From assembly GCA_040754425.1 (NCBI GenBank), contig JBFMCR010000020.1, positions 1-11,032 on the forward strand: a stretch of DNA of 11,032 bases, read 5' to 3'. Positions 1-6,942 of this stretch are shown here, piece by piece; within the stretch, counting starts at the first letter, position 1, and each line of letters begins with the position of its first letter. A program made the translations under genes and the position numbers. Source of the DNA: UBA6918 sp040754425 (GTDB lineage Bacteria > Pseudomonadota > Gammaproteobacteria > Burkholderiales > Thiobacillaceae). Under the pieces are notes generated by a model. The model had not been told where the DNA came from. It made no database searches and saw only the letters and a program-made list of their open reading frames with translations.

Positions 1-71
1 TGAAACGCACCATCGACCGGGCGATGCGCAGTCTGCAGAAGACGCCTGATGTCGTCTGTGGGTTTTTTCAT
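1..71 (-). CDS. possible 5' end of a further operon gene, cut by the window edge
   Basis: A minus-strand frame opens with ATG at 69-71 and stays open to the window edge. It gives 23 residues beginning MKKPTDDIRRLLQ. It would follow the SGNH-like gene (stop at 105) by 33 bases, in the same direction as the whole operon. I do not recognise the protein. No convincing Shine-Dalgarno sequence lies upstream of the ATG. The opposite strand also carries an open frame that enters from the left edge and stops at 101, and its third codon positions are at least as GC-rich. Which strand codes here is therefore not settled by 71 bases. Confidence 0.35.
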   Translation of the reverse strand, partial: MKKPTDDIRRLLQTAHRPVDGAF

Positions 72-104
72 GCGCCAACGTGCTCGTATGCAAAATTATG
101 AGGC

Positions 105-839
105 TTAGTTAACGTAGGTTTTAGTAAGACCACTGGTTTTCAAACCGACAGTTAAATTGTTGTGGATCATTTCCGCTGTCTGTTGACAGAAGGAACGGTA
201 GTCGCTGCGTGCAGGGGGTATTACTACGACAATGCGCTGCTTGAGTTCACTGGCGATCTTGGTTATTTGATACAAGTATTCATCCTGACCGCCGCGTTCA
301 GCATGCTTGATGTGGCTCGCGGCCCTTCTCTCGGCTCCGAAGTCTTCCTTAATAAAATGTCGTCTATTTGATTTTATAAAACCATTCCCATCTGCATCTG
401 AGTTAATTTGGAGGTCGTACTTATTGAAGTTGTTCTCGATATCAGAATCGTAGACCAAATCAAGGTGCAGGATCTTTTTGTAAGCCACACACCGCAGTTT
501 CTCATTGGTTTTTTCAAGTAAGAAACCAGGTGAAAATATGCTGTAGAAGATGACGATGTTTTTCAGAATGGCATTAGATATTAGCCATTTGTACAAATAC
601 AAAGAGTGTTTTAAATCTTGGCTAGCCAGACAAAAGTTAAAGCTGTGTGGGATGAAAGCCGGATCAAAGCCATAATCACCGTGGGATGATCCTATAGCCA
701 CGGTATCAATATGCTTACTTAATTTGTTAAATGCACTGATTTTCGCAGTAAGCATTCCTGCGGTATTAACGATTATTTTGTCCATCAACGAATGGAGTTT
801 GCCGACAATATATTGAATTGGCACATGCTCTAATTGCAA
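105..839 (-). CDS. SGNH/GDSL-like hypothetical protein, apparently lacking the C-terminal Asp-His block
   Basis: A 244-residue frame with an AT-rich composition. Around residues 48-57 it has the motif IGSSHGDYGF, which resembles block I of SGNH hydrolase-like proteins found in polysaccharide loci (nucleophile Ser in a GSSH context). Further on come a SFNFCLASQDL segment and a VVIPPARSDY segment near the C-terminus, both of the style seen in that group. Such proteins normally end with a D-x-x-H block. This one stops at KTYVN without it, and neither other minus-strand frame downstream restores it. The start is uncertain. The frame opens at a TTG (837-839), GTG at 822-824 is an alternative, and ATG codons at residues 19 and 29 lack a well-placed ribosome site. 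It begins 9 bases after the sulfotransferase stop, so it is probably co-transcribed. A role in O-acyl modification of the glycan is only a guess. It may be a degraded copy. Confidence 0.7.
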   Translation of the reverse strand: MQLEHVPIQYIVGKLHSLMDKIIVNTAGMLTAKISAFNKLSKHIDTVAIGSSHGDYGFDPAFIPHSFNFCLASQDLKHSLYLYKWLISNAILKNIVIFYSIFSPGFLLEKTNEKLRCVAYKKILHLDLVYDSDIENNFNKYDLQINSDADGNGFIKSNRRHFIKEDFGAERRAASHIKHAERGGQDEYLYQITKIASELKQRIVVVIPPARSDYRSFCQQTAEMIHNNLTVGLKTSGLTKTYVN

Positions 840-848
840 ATATTTGCG

Positions 849-1889
849 CTAGAGGCTATAGCCCCTTGAGGCGAGATCTATGCCATATTTTTTTTGCACC
901 CACTGAAGCTGCTTGCCGAATCTATCTACCAGAATTTTCTCCAGTTTTGGATTAAGTGTTGCGGAAGCGCTGGGTGTGTTAGGCATTTGACGCTCGGTCT
1001 GCTTGTATACAGTCATAAATAAATCATAGCGATCTGCTGTTTTTGTTTCGCCTGTATTTGCTAGAGCGTCTATACGTGTTGTCAGCTGATCACGTGACTC
1101 CGGTCGACAGTACATATCTAGATGCTTATTGAGGAACGAGACAAGTTCGTTGGTGTTAGTCCCTTTTACGAGATCTATTCTTCTAAAATAATCGGCAGCG
1201 GCTTGCGAAATGCGAGATTTTTCCCCCTTTACCTTACTCGCGGCTTCAAATATGGCTGCCATTTCCTCTTTATCAACACCAACAATTTCAGCGATGCCGT
1301 GAGCAAATCCGATTGAGTCGCGTTTGAGGTCTTCATAGACAACAAACTTAATATTTTCCTCACCAAACACAGATGCATACACTTCAGTTAGATGTCGGGT
1401 GTGCAGTGAGGATAGGGGATTTCCAATAGGGGGATGCGAAGTCCAATATCGCACCCACTCATTAAATTCCCACTCGGCGTTAAACTTTCCTACCTGTAAA
1501 CACCAAAAATATATCGACTGAAGCCAGTCAATGGTGTTGCGTAAAGTAATAATTATTGTAGCTGCCCCAAACACATCCTTTAGTCGCACTGCAATTAGAT
1601 GCGCATCTATAAAAGCCCATGTTCCCAAAAGCTCTTCGGAAAGCAAATGGACCGGTTTTTCCGGATGGGCGGCGATTTCTGCGGCAAAAATATTTTTGAC
1701 ATGCTGGGAAGGGAACCGCTGGCTATCGAGTCGGGTCAACTTGCGAATGGCGTCGTCCAGCTCGGGGTTGGGGTGGTTTTTGCCAAGATAGTTAATCTGA
1801 CTATGATTTCTGAAAACCCGTGCCTGCAGAAATGTGGTGGCTGTTTTCCCTGGTCCAATGTGGATGACGGTACGAGGGGCGGCGGACAT
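849..1889 (-). CDS. sulfotransferase family protein
   Basis: A 346-residue protein with the two PAPS-binding signatures of sulfotransferases. The 5'-phosphosulfate loop is at residues 9-21 (IHIGPGKTATTFL; the Lys-Thr-Ala-Thr-Thr stretch is the KTGTT-type core). The 3'-phosphate motif is at residues 111-127 (R117 and S125 in ITLRNTIDWLQSIYF). Proteins of this family move a sulfuryl group from PAPS to a hydroxyl or amine. In this context the acceptor is probably a glycan or glycolipid, acting in the cytoplasm, but the acceptor cannot be read from the sequence. The ATG at 1887-1889 is preceded by AAGGA about 9 bases upstream. It follows the GT61 gene after an 80-base gap and is AT-richer than the genes upstream in the operon, which suggests separate acquisition. 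Confidence 0.88.
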   Translation of the reverse strand: MSAAPRTVIHIGPGKTATTFLQARVFRNHSQINYLGKNHPNPELDDAIRKLTRLDSQRFPSQHVKNIFAAEIAAHPEKPVHLLSEELLGTWAFIDAHLIAVRLKDVFGAATIIITLRNTIDWLQSIYFWCLQVGKFNAEWEFNEWVRYWTSHPPIGNPLSSLHTRHLTEVYASVFGEENIKFVVYEDLKRDSIGFAHGIAEIVGVDKEEMAAIFEAASKVKGEKSRISQAAADYFRRIDLVKGTNTNELVSFLNKHLDMYCRPESRDQLTTRIDALANTGETKTADRYDLFMTVYKQTERQMPNTPSASATLNPKLEKILVDRFGKQLQWVQKKYGIDLASRGYSL

Positions 1890-1969
1890 GTTTCGTTTCC
1901 TTTTGCGTGAATATTCGGGTTTGCTGGATTATCGAGGTGAGGTTTTAATGTCTTTGCTAACCAGGGTGC

Positions 1970-3097
1970 TCAAGCCATCCATTTCAGGGCTTCTTTGGTG
2001 GCGTCAACGTGGGCAAGAAATTCGACGTGCTGTCGTCGATGCGGGTTGAGCAGTGCTGCGCCGAACGTAAAACCACAGTCTGCGCCGGCGCCTATGGCCA
2101 GGTACGAAGGGGCCGTGTAGTTGAAATCGTAGTCGGCAAAGGTATAGAGAACTTTTGCACCGGGCTTGACGAAGGCAATGTTGGCATTGTGCCCGCCAAT
2201 GGACATGGCTAGGCAGTCGGCATTCATGAATACAGCTGCCTGCTGGGCCATGGATAGCTTGCCGCTGGGGATTTCCACGAAGCCGGCATCTTCCATGACT
2301 TGTGCAATGGCATTTGCATTGAGCATTCGCCTCCTGTCGGATTTCATTTCGCGCCGGATCGAGTAAATCTTGCGTGGCAGGGTGCCGAAATCACTTTTCC
2401 CGATTAGGCGCTCACCGATCTTTCTGAGATAGAGGCTCAACTCCGGATAAACCCAGTGGTCCATGCGGAACAAAAGCCGTGGCACGATCAGTCGATCGAC
2501 TTTGATTCCCTTCTGCCCCGTATACAGGGTGTGTTTGTCCTGGCCGTAGGCGGTAGCCTGGGCAAGAAGGTTGCGAAAGTACGCCGGGGTGTTGTGCAGC
2601 AACAGAAGCGTATCCGGGTACTCCTTGGCTATTTCCAGGGCGTACAGCCTGGGGAGAATGTCGATCATCAAATGGAAGTAGACGGCTGTGCCAGGGCGGC
2701 CGAGCAGTGCAGCTGTTTTCTTGATGTGGCTTTCTATTTCGATTGGACGCTCGAAACTCAGCGTGCGCTCTTCGCGGTTGAACTTCGCACTTACGCGGCC
2801 GATGCCACCCAAGTGCATTAACGGCAGGGTCTCGTGGCAGAGCAGGGCGAATCCGTCCTCCGTGATTACCAGTCCGGCCCCGACAACGGTGGCATTGCGC
2901 AGGGTGACGATGTCGAGCGCTGGTATGTCCAGGCTTTCAGGAAAGTAGGTGTTCTGTGCCTGGAGGTCGGTCGTGCCGGAAAAACAGAATGGCCTGGCAA
3001 CCGGTTGGCGGCGTGCGGGCAGGACATCGATTCGCTCCACTTTTTCCGGAAATTTGGAAATATATTCGTCGAGTGTCAGGACGGGAAATTTCATCAT
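1970..3097 (-). CDS. GT61-family (DUF563) glycosyltransferase
   Basis: A 375-residue protein resembling the GT61/EOGT-like glycosyltransferases of bacterial capsule and LPS loci. The diagnostic pattern lies in the second half. There is a hydrophobic-His segment at residues 140-151 (YFHLMIDILPRL). The segment YSIRREMKSDRRRMLN at 245-260 matches the family R...R-x-x-N region. LSMAQQAAVFMNADC at about 281-295 is followed by GGHNANIAFVKPG at 301-313, equivalent to the family's GxHGAxLxNxxF-xPG motif. No signal peptide or membrane segment is seen. The ATG at 3095-3097 has GGGGAAGG a few bases upstream. That ATG overlaps the previous gene's TGA by four bases (ATGA), so the two are probably translationally coupled. 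It probably transfers one sugar of the repeat unit; donor and acceptor are unknown. Confidence 0.8.
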   Translation of the reverse strand: MMKFPVLTLDEYISKFPEKVERIDVLPARRQPVARPFCFSGTTDLQAQNTYFPESLDIPALDIVTLRNATVVGAGLVITEDGFALLCHETLPLMHLGGIGRVSAKFNREERTLSFERPIEIESHIKKTAALLGRPGTAVYFHLMIDILPRLYALEIAKEYPDTLLLLHNTPAYFRNLLAQATAYGQDKHTLYTGQKGIKVDRLIVPRLLFRMDHWVYPELSLYLRKIGERLIGKSDFGTLPRKIYSIRREMKSDRRRMLNANAIAQVMEDAGFVEIPSGKLSMAQQAAVFMNADCLAMSIGGHNANIAFVKPGAKVLYTFADYDFNYTAPSYLAIGAGADCGFTFGAALLNPHRRQHVEFLAHVDATKEALKWMA

Positions 3098-3822
3098 TGC
3101 GAGCCTTCCCCGGTCTCGCCTTGCGACGATTTCTGATAAACAGCCATCAGGCCCGGGATCTCGCCGACGATATGGATGTTCGCGTCGTTCAAACCCTTTT
3201 CAATATTTTTGGCCGTTGCGGCCGTCAATGCCATGAAACCGCCCTCCGCAAGCCTGTCGGGCAGGGCCTTCAGCATGATGTTGGACTGGCGGGGGGGCAG
3301 GTCAGTGCCGATAAACACCAGCCCCAGGCTTGCTGGGGCGCGCTGTTTGAGTACCTTGACCATCCCCTCGAATGGCCTGTTGAACAGGCTGACGGAGGCA
3401 CAAAATTCGGTGCCGCAGATGTCGGCAGTCAGCGAGATCGTGCGCATCAGTGCATCGCCATCCAGCTTGTTCAGCCAGACAGCCCGTTCCTTGGGCTCTA
3501 TGTAAAGCAGGGAGCCGAGAACCTTGCCGATATCGTCGCCCACCCAGAAATGGGCTTCCAGGGTTGGATCGAGCTGCACCGTCAGGAGGTGGGCAAGCAG
3601 GGACATGCCATGCGTGGCTGCGGTTTCTTTAGTGATGGGGATAACCCTGTCCTGGGCGGACAAGGTATCGGTCAGGTAGTCGTCAAGCAGTGCGAGTTCG
3701 CCATGCTTTCCATCGTTGGAAAAAAAGGCGGGCTTTCCAACGTTGCCGCGCTCAATCCGAGGCGCCAACAAGGCGTCTGTTTTCAGGTTGTCCAATATGT
3801 CTCGAAGAGTAATCGCAGCCAT
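3094..3822 (-). CDS. unrecognised 242-residue protein, possibly a degenerate methyltransferase-like fold
   Basis: I do not recognise this gene. The frame extends upstream to 3984, but that extension lies inside the aminotransferase gene and reads as low-complexity Ala/Arg/Pro sequence. The start is therefore placed at the ATG at 3820-3822 (MAAITLRDILDNL), two bases after the aminotransferase stop. The C-terminal third (LPDRLAEGGFMALTA, then VGEIPGLMAVYQK) has the strand-helix-strand look of the end of a class I SAM-methyltransferase fold. A clear glycine-rich SAM motif is not visible, and WVGDDIGKVLG near residue 93 is only a weak candidate. No signal peptide or membrane helix is seen. The protein is wedged between the sugar aminotransferase and the GT61 gene with near-zero spacing on both sides, which suggests a co-translated partner in the same pathway. 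Confidence 0.75.
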   Translation of the reverse strand: MAAITLRDILDNLKTDALLAPRIERGNVGKPAFFSNDGKHGELALLDDYLTDTLSAQDRVIPITKETAATHGMSLLAHLLTVQLDPTLEAHFWVGDDIGKVLGSLLYIEPKERAVWLNKLDGDALMRTISLTADICGTEFCASVSLFNRPFEGMVKVLKQRAPASLGLVFIGTDLPPRQSNIMLKALPDRLAEGGFMALTAATAKNIEKGLNDANIHIVGEIPGLMAVYQKSSQGETGEGSQ

Positions 3823-3824
3823 GT

Positions 3825-4925
3825 TTAAGCTTTTGCGAAGCCTCCGAGCGCCGAGACGACTGCATCCGCTTGCTCCGAAGTGAGGTGCGGGCCTATCGGC
3901 AGGCTGAGCACCGTATCCGCGAGCTTGTCCGAAAGCGTTTCGTGCGAGGGCCCGTAAGCCGAGAAAGGGGGGTGGCGATAGCACGGCTTGGGGTAGTGGA
4001 CCAGCGTGCTGATGCCATGTTTATCCAGGTGCTCAATCAGTTGTGCGCGTTGTTCGGTGCGGATGACATACAGGTGCCAGACGGGGGCCGCGCCGGCAAG
4101 CACTTCGGGCAGTTGGCACCAGCCCAGGCTGGAAAATGCCTGCGAGTATTTTTCCGCAATCGCCATGCGGCGGGCATTCCATTCATCCAGGTGGCGCAGG
4201 CGCACACGTAGCAGTGCGGCTTGCAGCTCGTCCAGCCGCGAGTTCACTCCTGCCAGGTCGTGCTGATATTTCCTGGGGGAACCGTAGTTGCGCAGCATGC
4301 GCACCTTGCTGGCCAGTTGTTCGTCATTGGTCGTGACGGCGCCGCCATCGCCATAAGCGCCCAGGTTCTTTCCGGGATAGAAACTGAAGCCGGCGGCATC
4401 GCCGAGTGCGCCGGCCATGCTTCCGTTCAGGCGCGCTCCATGGGCTTGTGCGGCATCTTCGATTACTTTCAGGCCATGACGTTTGGCAATATCGAGGATG
4501 GGCATCATGTCCGCCGGTTGTCCATACAGGTGCACAGGCATGATGGCGCGCGTGCGGCTGGATACGGCGGCTTCGACGAGGCCGGGGTCGATGTTCATCG
4601 TGCCGGGCGCGGGTTCGACCGGGACCGGCGTTGCACCGACTGCCGCCACGGCCAGCCAGGTGGCGATGAAGGTATGGGCCGGCACGATCACCTCGTCGCC
4701 CGGACCAATCCCATAGGCGCGCAGGATGAGGACAAGGGCGTCGAGCCCGTTGCCGACGCCGATGCAGTGCCTGGCGCCGCAGTAGGCGGCCATTTCGGCT
4801 TCGAACGCCTCCAGTTCCGGCCCCATGACGAACCAGCCGGATTCCATGACGCGGTTCCAGGCGCTATCGAGTTCGGGACGCAGCTCGTTGACGGCTGCCT
4901 TCAGGTCAAGAAAGGGGACGCTCAT
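3825..4925 (-). CDS. DegT/DnrJ/EryC1 sugar aminotransferase, FdtB/QdtB-like (dTDP-3-amino-3,6-dideoxyhexose-forming)
   Basis: A 366-residue PLP-dependent sugar aminotransferase of usual family length. The N-terminus MSVPFLDLKA is typical of the group. EDAAQAHGA at residues 156-164 carries the Asp that pairs with the PLP ring nitrogen. SFYPGKNLGAYGDGGAV at 181-197 contains the Schiff-base lysine K186, and NSRLDELQAA at 228-237 is also conserved. Together with the adjacent ketoisomerase this is the FdtA-FdtB / QdtA-QdtB arrangement, in which a dTDP-3-keto-6-deoxyhexose is aminated at C3 from glutamate. Sequence reading alone cannot tell whether the product is the galacto (Fuc3N) or gluco (Qui3N) form. 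Its ATG overlaps the ketoisomerase stop by four bases (ATGA), indicating translational coupling. Its own stop lies two bases before the next start. Confidence 0.9.
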   Translation of the reverse strand: MSVPFLDLKAAVNELRPELDSAWNRVMESGWFVMGPELEAFEAEMAAYCGARHCIGVGNGLDALVLILRAYGIGPGDEVIVPAHTFIATWLAVAAVGATPVPVEPAPGTMNIDPGLVEAAVSSRTRAIMPVHLYGQPADMMPILDIAKRHGLKVIEDAAQAHGARLNGSMAGALGDAAGFSFYPGKNLGAYGDGGAVTTNDEQLASKVRMLRNYGSPRKYQHDLAGVNSRLDELQAALLRVRLRHLDEWNARRMAIAEKYSQAFSSLGWCQLPEVLAGAAPVWHLYVIRTEQRAQLIEHLDKHGISTLVHYPKPCYRHPPFSAYGPSHETLSDKLADTVLSLPIGPHLTSEQADAVVSALGGFAKA

Positions 4926-5344
4926 TTATGGGCGGATGCAATGGCCATGAAATCGTCGTAGTCGCGAATGTAGTCCTTCTCGTCGTAGTGTTCCGAGGCC
5001 AGCACCGCGAGGACGGAGTTGGACGAGAAGTTGTCGATGTAACGCCACATCATCGGACAGATGTAGAGGCCGTAGTACGAACGATTGAGGTGGAAGGACT
5101 TCTGGTTCTTGCCGTCGTCAAGATGCACGTCGAAACTGCCCGACATGGCAATGTAGATCTGGTGCAGGCCGTGATGGGCGTGGGCGGCCCGCTCGGCGCC
5201 GCCCGGCACGTCGTAGATGTAGTACATGCGCTTGATGTCGAACGGCACATGGCGGCCGCTTTCGACAAAGGTGAGGTTGCCGCGATGGTCGTGGATTTTG
5301 GGGAATTCCAGAATCCTGCAGTCATCCAGTGTCCATTTGCGCAT
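4922..5344 (-). CDS. FdtA/QdtA-like cupin: dTDP-4-dehydro-6-deoxyglucose 3,4-ketoisomerase
   Basis: A 140-residue single-domain cupin of the WxcM-like C-terminal family. RGNLTFVES (residues 21-29) and the histidine motif AAHAHHGLHQ (53-62) match the RGxHAHxxLxQ signature of FdtA/QdtA. SGSFDVHLDDG (68-78) follows, and DYIRDYDDF closes the domain. These enzymes move the keto group of dTDP-4-dehydro-6-deoxy-glucose from C4 to C3, providing the substrate for the adjoining aminotransferase. FdtA and QdtA differ in C4 stereochemistry, so the exact product is not decided here. RmlA and RmlB, which would supply the precursor, are not in the window. The ATG at 5342-5344 has AGAGGG about 8 bases upstream, and the gene starts 16 bases after the methyltransferase stop. 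Confidence 0.88.
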   Translation of the reverse strand: MRKWTLDDCRILEFPKIHDHRGNLTFVESGRHVPFDIKRMYYIYDVPGGAERAAHAHHGLHQIYIAMSGSFDVHLDDGKNQKSFHLNRSYYGLYICPMMWRYIDNFSSNSVLAVLASEHYDEKDYIRDYDDFMAIASAHK

Positions 5345-5360
5345 GCTATTACCCTCTCGT

Positions 5361-6074
5361 TCAGGATCTACGCGATGCCACGACGTAGATTTCGCCGGCG
5401 ATGTCGGGATAACGCTCGCCCAGGATCATGAAAGCCTCAAGCATCTGTGGTGTCCACTGTTCTTCGATCTGCTTGTTGGACAGGGGCTTGAGCCAATAGC
5501 CGCCAAATACCTGGATGTCCAGTCCGGCGGACAGGAAGTCGCGCCGGAAGGTTTCCGGCGTATAGACGCGGCGATGTCCATGGTGGCGGTCGGCGTCGTT
5601 TAATTCCTCTTCGAACGACAGCATGCCCATGATGACTGCCGCTTGGCGGTGCAGGGAGCGCGCGTTGGGCACGGCTGCGAGGATGATGCCGTCGTCGGAC
5701 AGCCATTCACGCGCTTGCGACAGTATCGCTACCGGATCGGCCACATGCTCAAGCACGTGACCTAGAATGATGTTGTCGAATTTTTTCTTCGGTTTGAAGT
5801 CTTCAAACAGGCTGTGTGTTACTTCAATATTCGGGTGCCGCTTGGCGAGGCTTTTTGCGAAAGAGTCAGAGCCTTCTACCACTGTCATGTCCAGCCCTAG
5901 TGTTACAAGACGGTCTGTCATGACCCCCTCGGCTGGCCCCATTTCAAGTAGTGTCTTGCCTTTTATAAAGCGCTTGAAAATTGTGTAACTGTGCAGAATC
6001 GTATCTGGATTGACCCCCGCGGCATATAGCGAGCGTTGGGCGATATTTTCTAGCATTGATGATTCATCAGTCAT
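5361..6074 (-). CDS. class I SAM-dependent methyltransferase
   Basis: A 237-residue protein with a full class I methyltransferase core. Motif I is LLEMGPAEGVMT at residues 42-53. The acidic residue after strand 2 is in VVEGSD at 65-70 (E67). ILGHVLEHVADP follows at about 103-114, a common motif in small-molecule and sugar methyltransferases (Methyltransf_11/23 type). The substrate cannot be read directly; operon position makes a sugar or glycan hydroxyl, or an acyl substituent, the natural guess. The ATG at 6072-6074 is preceded by AAGGGG at good spacing. It follows the GNAT gene after a gap of 54 bases, the longest break in the first half of the operon. The N-terminal coding part is AT-richer than the C-terminal part. 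Confidence 0.87.
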   Translation of the reverse strand: MTDESSMLENIAQRSLYAAGVNPDTILHSYTIFKRFIKGKTLLEMGPAEGVMTDRLVTLGLDMTVVEGSDSFAKSLAKRHPNIEVTHSLFEDFKPKKKFDNIILGHVLEHVADPVAILSQAREWLSDDGIILAAVPNARSLHRQAAVIMGMLSFEEELNDADRHHGHRRVYTPETFRRDFLSAGLDIQVFGGYWLKPLSNKQIEEQWTPQMLEAFMILGERYPDIAGEIYVVASRRS

Positions 6075-6128
6075 TTAAATCCCCTTGGTCTAATTGATTG
6101 TTGGTTAAGGCACTAATAGTCGCACTAC

Positions 6129-6710
6129 TTACCGTTGCCGATTGATCAGTTTCGCAACTTTTTCAGCCTGGGCTGTCAGCCGTGCTTTTACAGATGGCCA
6201 TTCCTCCAAGGAGACATTGTGCTCGATGGCATCTGCCGGGCCATGGTCAAGTATAAAAGCATTTTTTATCTCTTTTACACGACGTAATCCAGAGTTGTCA
6301 TGAAATGACAAGACAGCATCGTTGTTTGATACCGCAAGTGTGTAAATGAGCTTCAGCTGCAGGATCTCGAATCCAACGCTATAGCTTAAAAGTACAGATT
6401 CGGCTGCTGCTAAAGAATCGTGTCGTAATACCCAACGGCCAAAAAGGGCGCGGCCGTCTGAAATGTCATACAGGCTTGTGGTGCCCTCAAATCGACCGTC
6501 ACGGACTCGCTCAACAGCAAAATAGAAATCGTGGTCGCGCTGGAAATATTTCTCAAGCCACAGTAATTGATCTTCTACCCGGCTCGAAATGGAATGAAGG
6601 AAGCGAGATCTTTGTGGATCGGATCGCAAATCGATAATGGCTGCCGCATCAGCCTCTGTCACCGGCCGGAGGCGGAAGGCCGCACCCTCTATGTTTATGT
6701 TATGGCGCAA
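6129..6710 (-). CDS. GNAT-family N-acyltransferase (RimJ/RimL-type), probable TTG start
   Basis: A GNAT domain spans nearly the whole protein. With the start used here (193 residues) it begins IEGAAFRLRPVTEADA. It continues with RWVLRHDSLAAAES at about 92-105 in the acyl-CoA-binding region, and ends the fold with NDAVLSFHDNSGLRRV at about 130-145, matching the N-x-x-A-x-x-F-x-x-x-x-G pattern. The frame stays open upstream to an ATG at 6792-6794, but that stretch lies inside the acyl carrier protein gene and does not look like a GNAT. No ATG lies between that codon and the domain. TTG at 6708-6710 has GTGGAG about 7 bases upstream and overlaps the ACP stop by 11 bases. Position suggests it acylates an amino sugar, perhaps taking the acyl group from the neighbouring ACP (inference). 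The region is AT-richer than its neighbours. Confidence 0.8.
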   Translation of the reverse strand: MRHNINIEGAAFRLRPVTEADAAAIIDLRSDPQRSRFLHSISSRVEDQLLWLEKYFQRDHDFYFAVERVRDGRFEGTTSLYDISDGRALFGRWVLRHDSLAAAESVLLSYSVGFEILQLKLIYTLAVSNNDAVLSFHDNSGLRRVKEIKNAFILDHGPADAIEHNVSLEEWPSVKARLTAQAEKVAKLINRQR

Positions 6711-6942
6711 GTCGTGACTCCACGAGCTTTGTGATGTCCTCTGCACTGCTGAGCAGCGCAAACTCCTCTTCGGCAAACTGCACGCCGAATTCATCCTCCA
6801 GCATGAAGATGACTTCCACGTGTTTCAGGGAATCCCATACCGGGTTGTCGCTTCTGGCGAAGGCGCCGGTGGAAGGCACCTCGATGCCCAGGGCGAGGGA
6901 AAGCGTCGAGCGGACGCGGCGGTCGATATTCTCAGATTGCAT
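6700..6942 (-). CDS. acyl carrier protein
   Basis: An 80-residue acyl carrier protein. The phosphopantetheine attachment serine is S38 in VWDSLKHVEV, followed by an acidic helix (FMLEDEFGVQF) and a final helix (SAEDITKLVESRL), all normal for the family. The site is WDSLK rather than the DSLD/DSLE typical of fatty-acid ACPs, which fits a dedicated, stand-alone carrier. The ATG at 6940-6942 is chosen because AAGGTG lies about 6 bases upstream; a GTG three codons earlier (6949-6951) is possible. It overlaps the end of the FkbH-like gene by 11 bases, and its own end is overlapped by the GNAT gene. The three are thus probably translated as a coupled set, making the carrier likely the acceptor for the FkbH-like enzyme. 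Confidence 0.9.
   Translation of the reverse strand: MQSENIDRRVRSTLSLALGIEVPSTGAFARSDNPVWDSLKHVEVIFMLEDEFGVQFAEEEFALLSSAEDITKLVESRLAP

Noticed and set aside
3..101. plus-strand frame entering from the left edge and ending at 101 (…CSYAKL)
   Set aside because: Only 32 codons with no recognisable motif. It would converge on the SGNH-like gene three bases away, which is possible, but it cannot be supported over the minus-strand alternative from this much sequence.
3823..3984. N-terminal extension of the unrecognised gene upstream of 3822
   Set aside because: It lies wholly inside the aminotransferase coding region and reads as low-complexity Ala/Arg/Pro sequence; the ATG at 3820-3822 just after the aminotransferase stop fits operon spacing.
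6711..6794. ATG start at 6794 for the GNAT gene
   Set aside because: The 28 extra residues overlap the ACP gene and do not resemble a GNAT N-terminus, and the purine-rich run sits directly against the ATG with no spacer.
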